Source: Chitinophaga sp. GbtcB8
GTDB taxonomy: Bacteria > Bacteroidota > Bacteroidia > Chitinophagales > Chitinophagaceae
NCBI RefSeq assembly: GCF_019091455.1
Contig: NZ_JAGXJN010000009.1
Location: 122,069 to 186,068 of the forward strand
Length of the DNA stretch: 64,000 bases
Direction of reading: 5' to 3'
This document shows positions 16,070-23,424 of the stretch, piece after piece. The first letter of the stretch is position 1; each line of letters opens with the position of its first letter. The notes beneath the pieces were generated by a model. The model did not search any database, was not told the DNA's origin, and saw nothing but the letters and a program-made list of their open reading frames with translations. The position numbers and the translations under genes were made by a program.

Positions 16070-16177
16070 GTTCAAAAGCGGACAGGTTTTGTTTCAAAAC
16101 CGAACAAACCCCCATTTATAATATAATTACTGCATTGTAAATCAATCAAATGAATATACGGCATTATCTTGGCGCGC
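16070..16177 (+). promoter_or_regulatory. Direct-repeat control region of FtsX permease gene
   Basis: Two imperfect direct repeats, GTTCAAAAGCGGACA (16070-16084) and GTTTCAAAACCGAACA (16091-16106), have their CAAAAnCGnACA cores 22 bases apart, about two helical turns. They lie about 120-155 bases before the permease ATG. TTGGCGCG at about 16169 resembles a sigma-54 -24 box, but no matching -12 TTGC is present at the right distance. I recall similar CGAACA/CGGACA repeats before this permease family in related genomes. The element is called from sequence pattern only. Confidence 0.4.
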
Positions 16178-16226
16178 AGTCCTCCGCCATCTTGTTTGTT
16201 ATAGTTCACTGAATGATTGATCTATC

Positions 16227-18605
16227 ATGATTAGAAATTTTTTCAAAGTCGCTTACCGGAACCTGCTGCGTAATAAGGGGTTTTCGGCCATCAATATTAC
16301 AGGTCTTGCCGTAGGTATGGCTGCTGCCATACTTATTTTTATGTGGATATACGATGAACAAAGCTACGACGGGTTTCATCAGAAGAAAGACCGGATCTAT
16401 GAGGTGTGGAACCGTGTGCCTATTGAGGGTAAGGTGGCATGCTGGAATACGGTATCCGCACCAACAGCCCGCGCCCTGGAAAAAGACCTGCCTGGAATAG
16501 AGCGTACGGTAAGAGCGGATTCATATGGTAATTTGCTTTTTTCAGTTGGAGAAAAGAAAATAGTGAAGTCGGGGATGGTAGTGGACACGGGTTTTCTGCA
16601 GATGTTCAGCTTCCCGATGCTGAAGGGCAATCCCCTCACGGCCCTGAACGATGTGCATTCCGTGGTGCTTACGGAGAAAACCGCTAAAAGCTTCTTCGGC
16701 AATGAAGATGCAATAGGGAAAATTATAAGGATCGAGAATAAAGATAATTACACCGTTACGGGTGTGGTAAAAGACCCGCCCACCAATACACGGTTCCAGT
16801 TTGATTACTTATTGCCCTGGTCCTATATAAAATATGAGGAGGGACAGGACTATGGCTGGAATGATAACAGCACCCCTACTTATGTACTGCTGAAGCCAAA
16901 TGTAACCCCCGCTGTTATAGACCGTAAAGTAAAAGACCTGAAACAGCACTATAGTGATGAGGCCAAAACAATGAAATGGGAGCTGTTTATTTACCCGCTT
17001 GAGCGCTGGCGTTTGTATTCAAGCTTTACAAATGGCGCGGAAGACAACGGGGGGCGCAGCACATTCATAAAAATATTCAGCATTATCGCAGGGCTGATAT
17101 TATTGATCGCCTGCATCAATTTTATGAACCTGAGCACCGCACGGAGTGAAAAACGGGCAAAGGAAGTAGGTATACGGAAAGTAGTGGGCGCGCAGAAAAG
17201 TACGCTCATCACCCAGTTTATCGGGGAGTCTGTTTTTATTGCCTTCCTGGCAGGTATGGTAGCTATTATTATTGTGCTGGTAAGCTTACCTGCTTACAAC
17301 CAGCTTACAGATAAAAAGCTATCCCTGAACTATGGTAATATCTATACCTGGATGGCATTTATAGGGTTCATCCTGTTCACGGGCCTGTTAGCGGGCAGCT
17401 TCCCTGCATTCTTCCTTTCATCCTTCCAGCCTGTTAAGGTATTGAAAGGCACCTTTAAAAAAGCGAATGCACTGGTAACACCCAGGAAAGTGCTGGTGGT
17501 ATTGCAGTTCACATCGGCCATTGTTCTGATCATCTGCACTATTATTGTAAAACAGCAGATAGACTATGCCCGTAACCGGGAAACGGGGTATAACAAAGAT
17601 AATCTTGTGTACACTTTTATGACGGGTACCACTGCTAAGAACTACACCCTGATAAAAAATGAGCTGCTGGAATCCGGTGTTGCTAAATCCATTACAAAAA
17701 CAAACTCGCCGCTTACAGAAAGGTGGAGCAATGGCTGGGGCCAGGATTGGGAGGGAAAGGACCCGAATGACAAAACCTCCTTTGACCGGTATTTATCTGA
17801 TGAAGGGCTGGGTGTTACGGCAGGGCTGCAATTTGTACAGGGCCGTGATTTTGATCTGAAAAAATTTCCTACGGATTCAACCGGGTTAATTATAAATGAA
17901 TCGGCGCTGAAAGTAATGAAGTTCAAAGACCCCATTGGTAAAGTAGTAAGCGACCTGGGTGTTAACTGGCATATTGTGGGGGTTATTAAAGATTTTATTC
18001 TTACCAGCCCTTATGAACCCACCCGGCCAATATTGATCTGCGGCGCCAAGAGCAGCTTTATGACCTTCCGGGTGATACAGATAAAACTGAACGGGAATAA
18101 TGCTACTGCAAAAAACCTGGCACAGGCAGAAACTATTTTCAGAAAATACAATCCGGAATATCCATTTGAATATAAGTTCATAGACGATGCCTATGCGCAG
18201 AAATTTGATAATGAAAAACGCCAGGGAACTTTAGCCGCTTTATTTGCAGGACTTACCATCTTTATCTCATGCCTGGGCTTATTTGGTCTTGCTGCGTATA
18301 TGGCAGAGAACAGGATCCGGGAGATCGGTGTACGGAAAGTACTGGGCGCATCCATAACGGGCATTACTACCTTATTATCTAAAGATTTTGTAAAGCTGGT
18401 TATTATCTCATTTATAATAGCAGCTCCATTATCCTACTGGTGTATGGATAAATGGTTGCAGAGTTATGAATACCGCGTTAGTATCCAATGGTGGGTATTT
18501 GCACTTGCGTGCTGCTTATCCGTAGCCATTGCCATATTAACGGTCAGCTACCAGGCTATCAGGGCCGCCATGGCGAACCCGGTGGAAAGCCTGAGAAAAG
18601 AATAG
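16227..18605 (+). CDS. MacB/FtsX-type ABC transporter permease
   Basis: This 792-residue membrane protein follows the Bacteroidota double-FtsX plan. TM1 (about 20-40) is followed by a MacB-like periplasmic core domain (about 50-245) and a first FtsX block of three helices (about 285-420). A second periplasmic domain comes next, then a second FtsX block (about 675-785). The twin signatures EKRAKEVGIRKVVGAQKSTLITQF and ENRIREIGVRKVLGAS mark the two FtsX halves. There is no ATPase gene next to it, so it must pair with an ATPase encoded elsewhere, as is usual for these. Family members act in mechanotransmission-type export or signalling; the cargo is unknown. Its stop is 1 base from the stop of the convergent GH106 gene. 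Confidence 0.9.
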   Translation: MIRNFFKVAYRNLLRNKGFSAINITGLAVGMAAAILIFMWIYDEQSYDGFHQKKDRIYEVWNRVPIEGKVACWNTVSAPTARALEKDLPGIERTVRADSYGNLLFSVGEKKIVKSGMVVDTGFLQMFSFPMLKGNPLTALNDVHSVVLTEKTAKSFFGNEDAIGKIIRIENKDNYTVTGVVKDPPTNTRFQFDYLLPWSYIKYEEGQDYGWNDNSTPTYVLLKPNVTPAVIDRKVKDLKQHYSDEAKTMKWELFIYPLERWRLYSSFTNGAEDNGGRSTFIKIFSIIAGLILLIACINFMNLSTARSEKRAKEVGIRKVVGAQKSTLITQFIGESVFIAFLAGMVAIIIVLVSLPAYNQLTDKKLSLNYGNIYTWMAFIGFILFTGLLAGSFPAFFLSSFQPVKVLKGTFKKANALVTPRKVLVVLQFTSAIVLIICTIIVKQQIDYARNRETGYNKDNLVYTFMTGTTAKNYTLIKNELLESGVAKSITKTNSPLTERWSNGWGQDWEGKDPNDKTSFDRYLSDEGLGVTAGLQFVQGRDFDLKKFPTDSTGLIINESALKVMKFKDPIGKVVSDLGVNWHIVGVIKDFILTSPYEPTRPILICGAKSSFMTFRVIQIKLNGNNATAKNLAQAETIFRKYNPEYPFEYKFIDDAYAQKFDNEKRQGTLAALFAGLTIFISCLGLFGLAAYMAENRIREIGVRKVLGASITGITTLLSKDFVKLVIISFIIAAPLSYWCMDKWLQSYEYRVSIQWWVFALACCLSVAIAILTVSYQAIRAAMANPVESLRKE

Positions 18606-18606
18606 A

Positions 18607-21600
18607 TCATTTTTGATATTGTCCGGGTATGGACCGGTCCTTTACTTCCAGCTTTACAGGGCCCAGCAAGCCCGATGATTGCAAGGCGCTTTTATTGTTA
18701 TAAGGATTATGGATGGTCCAGGTGCTGCGTTTAGTGACAGGCAGCTCACTATCGCCTATAAGGCGGTTAACCCAGGTGTTTACCACTTTAATAGTGATGG
18801 TGTTCTTTCCCGGTTTAAGTGCAGCCGTTATATCAACCTTATAGGGCGCTGTCCATACGCCGCCAACTTCCACATCATTGATCCTGACCTTTGCAATGGC
18901 CTTAACCATACCAAGATCCAGGAACACCTGGCTGGCTTTACCTGTTCCCTGCCATGTAAAGCTATTGCGATATACCGCTGCTCCGGAGTAATAACGGATA
19001 CTGTCGTTCGGGTGAACAGACCAATCTGTAAGGCTATCAAATTTCACTGCATTCAGGGGGCCGCCCATTTTCTCATCAAATTTTACAGACCAGGGTGTGT
19101 TAATGGCAATAGCTGCCGGGGATGGTGCTGTACTAGCAAGCGTATTAACCGGCCCGGATGTTTTCTTTCTGAAAACTACAAATGCACTTTCCATTGGGGC
19201 CAGCTGCATGGGCACAACAGTTGATCCGGCTGTTGTGGAATACTGTTCAATTACCTGCCTGCCACCGCTCACCGGATCCCAGCATTCGGGTACCAGGCCG
19301 CTTACCCTGAACTCCGGTTGTATGTTTATGCTGCTGTTTTCCTGGTTGGAGATGAAGTATACCTGGCCTTCTTTCAGATCACGGTGAATAAAGAGTACCG
19401 GATCAGTTGATGTTACTTTAAAGTCCGGCTTAACATTCACCAGGTTAAGCGCCTGCTGCAGATCCATGCCGCTTAATATCATTCCTTTGCCTACCTTGTT
19501 TATCTTAACGGTATTACCATCAATGTTTCCCCAAAGCTCGCCGGCAAGGCGGGCTACTTCCTGGTCTGCTGCCGGATAGTTCTCCAGGCTGGGTGATGTA
19601 GCCGGTTTGGGTCCTAACACTACTGCTCCTGCTAATACCAGCTCCTTAATTTTTTTCAAAAGTGCGGGCCTGATGGTTGTCAGTGGCGGCAACACTAATA
19701 TGCTGTACGACAAACCATCGGGCAGCGTTAATTTGCCGTTGCTGATGCTAAGCCTTGTTTGTATCACCTCTGCATTGATATAATCGAACGAGTAACCGTT
19801 GGGTAATTTAGGATCCTGTGTGCCGGTCATTTTGGGAGCATCTTCACCAATGAAGTAGGCAACATCGGCTACATATTTACCCTGTTGTAACATCATGTTA
19901 CACCTTTTGATGTATTTTAAAAAGATGTCCATATCGTAAAACCAGGTATTCAACCGGTTAAACTCATTTCCAAAAAAAGCATTTAAACCCGGCGCTTTAT
20001 TATCAGCAGGCTGGCTAATGTATACGTGCAGCAGCGTGTTATTTATTCCTTCTGTGAAAAAGCGGTCGGCACGTTGTTTCATTACCGCGGGGTAGCGCGA
20101 AAATGGAGCGCCTGCACAGGTAAAGGATTCAGCAGATACTTTTGTTTTACCATAAATGTGTGCGGCAGATGATGCGGCCCTGTTCTCAATGTCGCCCAGC
20201 ATGCCTTCACTCCAGAACTCACCGCCAATCTCGTCAGACTGCCCGCCGTACTGCAGGAACTCACCAGGAAAGCCCCAGTGACCATAATTTTCCAGCCAGG
20301 TTCTCAGACCATGCTGGTGGCTTATTTCCCGTAACCCGCCTACATATTCGTAAGCCACATTATCTGCGATCAAACGTCTTACATCCCACAAAAAACGGTC
20401 AGACTGATCTGCGCTGCCAACTACGCTGCCCTGCATCACTGGGATATAGGGTACCGGATCGTAAGCATAGGTTTTTTTAAACTTTTCAATGAAATCATCT
20501 GTCCAGTTCTGGCCGCCGGTTTCATAACTGTCTTCCACAGTCACTTTCCATGTTTTCCGGTCTTCAGCAGGTATGCGCCTGAGAATTTCTCCCAGGTAGG
20601 CGTCAAAATGCGCTTTGATATGTTCTTTGCTCATCTTGTCAGCTTCTAAGCCAGTACCTTCCGGTGATGCGGGCGCATTGCGTACCTGGGTGGGTGTCAT
20701 GCCGCTCCGCTCTATCATCCAGTTACCGGCAGGTACGTCCCAGGTAAGTGTTCCATCTGCCGCCAGGTACCTGGAAATATCAATTACCTTAGCCGGGTCA
20801 ATAACCCCTTCATTACCGGTAGCAACCAGCGCTGGCGCCCATTGGTAAGCATTCCAGTAAGGGAACGGTGTTTGCCACATTTTAGCAAACGTTTTTTCTA
20901 TATAATCTTCAACTACCTGTTTTGGCGATAACCTGATCTCGGCAATACCGCAGTTGTTTGAATACTTGTTCAACACCAGCCTGAAGTTTTGCGAAGTAGT
21001 AACCGGTAATGCTACTGCACCCGGACCGTAAGGGTTAAAGCCAACATTGAGCTGGCTATTGCTGCGGTCTATTGTAAAGTGTTTTATGGTGGTGTAAGCT
21101 CCGTTGATCTTAGCCTGCAGCTCGCCACTCAGGCTCATCTCGTTGCGGTTAGGCACAATTACCAGGCTGCGTACTGTATACGGCTGCTCTAATGTTATGT
21201 TTATAGTGTAAGGGGCGGAGTGTGTTAATACAATGCCGATAGTATCATTGCCATCCAATAATTTATTTAACCCATCCAGCGCTGGTGCGCTTGTCAGAAC
21301 GGTTTTTTTATTGGCGATGTTTTCTTCAAAGAGCGGATCTGCCGGATAGGCGATCAGCCTTACATCCTGGAAATCTTTTACAGGTTGATCCAGCTTCCTG
21401 CTGAACTTTGCCGGGCCCTTTACCATGATGCTGGTAGTGGTAAGATAACGCATGGCCTGTTCCGGCTTCACCCATGGGCCTCCGGACTGGCTCCATCCGG
21501 GGCTGTTGAAGATGCCTATTTCTATATTCAGCTCCGTTGCTTTTTTGAGTGCTGCATGAAGGATATCCCACCATTCCGGTGTAAAGATCTTTACTTTCCC

Positions 21601-21894
21601 GGCAGGTACATCGTCCTGCCAGATATTGCCGATAAAAGCCCTGTTGATCCCAACCTTTTTCATTGATTCAAGATCGCGGATCACTCCTTCTTTAGAGATA
21701 TTATCTGAGATCCAATACCAGTAAATACTGGTTTGCACGGTATCGGGGATGTTGGTGAAAACAGCTTCAAGGCCGGACAAAGGTTTTACTGTATTATTTG
21801 ATGACAGCTGTTTTTTAGCTACACAAGCGCTCAATGTGAGGCTGGTCAACAATATTAAAGAACGGATAGTATTCACTTGTTTAATAAACGGCAT
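18607..21894 (-). CDS. GH106-type alpha-L-rhamnosidase, lipoprotein
   Basis: This 1095-residue protein has a lipoprotein signal (LTLSAC, Cys24). Its start matches GH106 enzymes (SIYWYWISDNISKEGVIRDL; IGIFNSPGWSQSGGPWV). The candidate catalytic pair is Glu458 in VEDSYETGGQNW and Glu589 in VSAESFTCAG. They are 131 residues apart, close to the spacing of the catalytic glutamates I recall for the Bacteroides RG-II rhamnosidase BT0986. A C-terminal jelly-roll follows (VFLDLGMVKAIAKVRINDVEVGGVWTAPYKVDI). It should release terminal L-rhamnose from a complex glycan at the cell surface or periplasm. It is the last gene of PUL 1; the isomerase gene lies 96 bases upstream, across a small palindromic repeat. 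Confidence 0.88.
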   Translation of the reverse strand: MPFIKQVNTIRSLILLTSLTLSACVAKKQLSSNNTVKPLSGLEAVFTNIPDTVQTSIYWYWISDNISKEGVIRDLESMKKVGINRAFIGNIWQDDVPAGKVKIFTPEWWDILHAALKKATELNIEIGIFNSPGWSQSGGPWVKPEQAMRYLTTTSIMVKGPAKFSRKLDQPVKDFQDVRLIAYPADPLFEENIANKKTVLTSAPALDGLNKLLDGNDTIGIVLTHSAPYTINITLEQPYTVRSLVIVPNRNEMSLSGELQAKINGAYTTIKHFTIDRSNSQLNVGFNPYGPGAVALPVTTSQNFRLVLNKYSNNCGIAEIRLSPKQVVEDYIEKTFAKMWQTPFPYWNAYQWAPALVATGNEGVIDPAKVIDISRYLAADGTLTWDVPAGNWMIERSGMTPTQVRNAPASPEGTGLEADKMSKEHIKAHFDAYLGEILRRIPAEDRKTWKVTVEDSYETGGQNWTDDFIEKFKKTYAYDPVPYIPVMQGSVVGSADQSDRFLWDVRRLIADNVAYEYVGGLREISHQHGLRTWLENYGHWGFPGEFLQYGGQSDEIGGEFWSEGMLGDIENRAASSAAHIYGKTKVSAESFTCAGAPFSRYPAVMKQRADRFFTEGINNTLLHVYISQPADNKAPGLNAFFGNEFNRLNTWFYDMDIFLKYIKRCNMMLQQGKYVADVAYFIGEDAPKMTGTQDPKLPNGYSFDYINAEVIQTRLSISNGKLTLPDGLSYSILVLPPLTTIRPALLKKIKELVLAGAVVLGPKPATSPSLENYPAADQEVARLAGELWGNIDGNTVKINKVGKGMILSGMDLQQALNLVNVKPDFKVTSTDPVLFIHRDLKEGQVYFISNQENSSINIQPEFRVSGLVPECWDPVSGGRQVIEQYSTTAGSTVVPMQLAPMESAFVVFRKKTSGPVNTLASTAPSPAAIAINTPWSVKFDEKMGGPLNAVKFDSLTDWSVHPNDSIRYYSGAAVYRNSFTWQGTGKASQVFLDLGMVKAIAKVRINDVEVGGVWTAPYKVDITAALKPGKNTITIKVVNTWVNRLIGDSELPVTKRSTWTIHNPYNNKSALQSSGLLGPVKLEVKDRSIPGQYQK

Positions 21895-21932
21895 TCCTCA
21901 GGACTTTTTGATATTTAACATGATCTTATACC

Positions 21933-21988
21933 CGTCATTGCTTCGTCGCCCTACACACTGTTCCCTCGCTCCGCTTCTCGCAATGACG
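21933..21988. repeat. Small intergenic palindromic repeat
   Basis: The stretch begins CGTCATTGC and ends GCAATGACG, perfect 9-base inverted ends 56 bases apart. The interior is GC-rich (CTTCGTCGCC ... CTCGCTCCGCTTCTCG). The motif GTCATTGCGAG...GAAGCAATGAC is a dispersed palindromic repeat I recall from many bacterial genomes. It fills the only real gap between two PUL 1 genes and ends 2 bases before the isomerase stop codon. Confidence 0.65.
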
Positions 21989-21990
21989 AT

Positions 21991-23424
21991 TCAGCAAACC
22001 TGCACTGTAGCTACTTTCAGGATCTCACCCAGCTTTTTGATCTTTGATGCAATATGGCCGCGGCCTATGGCACAATGATGTGCGGGCCCCTGTTTGTTCC
22101 AGGATTCAACAAAACTCCTGGCGCCACCCGGGAACCTGTAGCGGCTGTTGGTATTGCCAATTTCCAAAATAGGGCCCGGCACTGATTCGCCTTCCGCAAT
22201 CAGCAATTTAAGCGCACCATCGCCAGTTTCTACTACTGACAGCAAGGTAACCGGCCCATAACAAACCGACATTTCTACTGACAAGCCGTTGCCTACCTTG
22301 CCATGGTATACCTGTAAGGGTTTAAGCTTGATCCTGCCTTCCGCTACGCCCGGATGGCAGGGCCCATCGTGCCCCATCAGCACTACATCGTCGTTATAAT
22401 CCATAGCGTAATATTCAGTGAAGGAACCACCTGTACCAAAACTATCCATGATCTTCATGGCCTGTGCATTCTTGATCTCATACTCACCTGCCACGGGTAT
22501 ATTTTTACCTGTTAACAGTGAATTACCTACTATTACGGAGCTGACTGTATTTTCATTAGCCGCGTTGCCGCTTCCTTTATGATAATAAGCGAGTGAGCCC
22601 AGCTGATACTTGTGTACCAGCTTATCCAGCGCCACAGCGGTTTGGGCGGCGCGGTTCAATTCCGAGGGCGAACAATCTGGCTGCACTTCAAAGGTTTTTT
22701 CAATTTCCTGCAATTTGGCTGTTATCTCTTCTGCTGTTACTAATTCGCGCAAACCGGAGAGCTCATCTACTTCTATCACTTCCATATGACCGCCAAATGT
22801 GGCGCACTGCAGGGTAAGATCCGTGTAAATATCCATCATGCCGCTATAGTAATTACCCATTATACCCAGCCTGTTGTGATACATGATACGCGCTACCCTT
22901 GCCGCATCTATCCAATCCTTTACCTCGCTCCAAACGTGCGGGTCGTGGTTAAGCATGCCGGTTACCTGGTAAAAGGGGATCTTACAACGGGTGAACAGGT
23001 TTGCTATTTCCGGTACGGAGCAGGATGAGCAATGCGCCAGCCATTCGCCCGTCATGGCAGTGCGGTCCTTTAGTTTATTAAAACTGGCATAATCTATACT
23101 TGCTTCCGGCGACAGGTTTAATACAATAACCGGCACGTTCGCTTTTCTTACCACGGGCAACACTGTGGCCGAGAGGGCATAGGTAGAAACGTATAGGAAC
23201 AATATATCCACATCTGCGCACTTAAACGTGCTCCCTGCTTCAAATGCTTTTTCCGGGGTATCTATCAGGCCCAGGTTAATGATCTCTGCGTCAAAGCTTT
23301 CCATATTCTTTGCCACTGCATTGATATAACCGGTTAAGCGGTCCTTTAACCCGGTGAACTGATCCCAGTAGGCCTGCAGGCCTATACCGAACAAGCCGGC
23401 TTTTACACTCGTACGTTTATTCAT
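21991..23424 (-). CDS. L-arabinose/L-fucose isomerase-like enzyme
   Basis: This 477-residue cytoplasmic protein (no signal peptide) belongs to the L-arabinose/L-fucose isomerase superfamily. Candidate metal ligands are Glu314 (VAGEYE), Glu337 (FTEYYAMDYND), His352 or His357 (MGHDGPCHPG) and His449/His450 (PAHHCAIGRGH). Their spacing is close to that of E306, E333, H350 and H450 of E. coli AraA. The exact sugar is not decided by sequence: L-arabinose, L-fucose, L-rhamnose-like or another aldose are possible. It lies between two GH106 genes, overlapping the upstream one by 1 base, so it probably processes a monosaccharide released by PUL 1 enzymes. Confidence 0.8.
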   Translation of the reverse strand: MNKRTSVKAGLFGIGLQAYWDQFTGLKDRLTGYINAVAKNMESFDAEIINLGLIDTPEKAFEAGSTFKCADVDILFLYVSTYALSATVLPVVRKANVPVIVLNLSPEASIDYASFNKLKDRTAMTGEWLAHCSSCSVPEIANLFTRCKIPFYQVTGMLNHDPHVWSEVKDWIDAARVARIMYHNRLGIMGNYYSGMMDIYTDLTLQCATFGGHMEVIEVDELSGLRELVTAEEITAKLQEIEKTFEVQPDCSPSELNRAAQTAVALDKLVHKYQLGSLAYYHKGSGNAANENTVSSVIVGNSLLTGKNIPVAGEYEIKNAQAMKIMDSFGTGGSFTEYYAMDYNDDVVLMGHDGPCHPGVAEGRIKLKPLQVYHGKVGNGLSVEMSVCYGPVTLLSVVETGDGALKLLIAEGESVPGPILEIGNTNSRYRFPGGARSFVESWNKQGPAHHCAIGRGHIASKIKKLGEILKVATVQVC

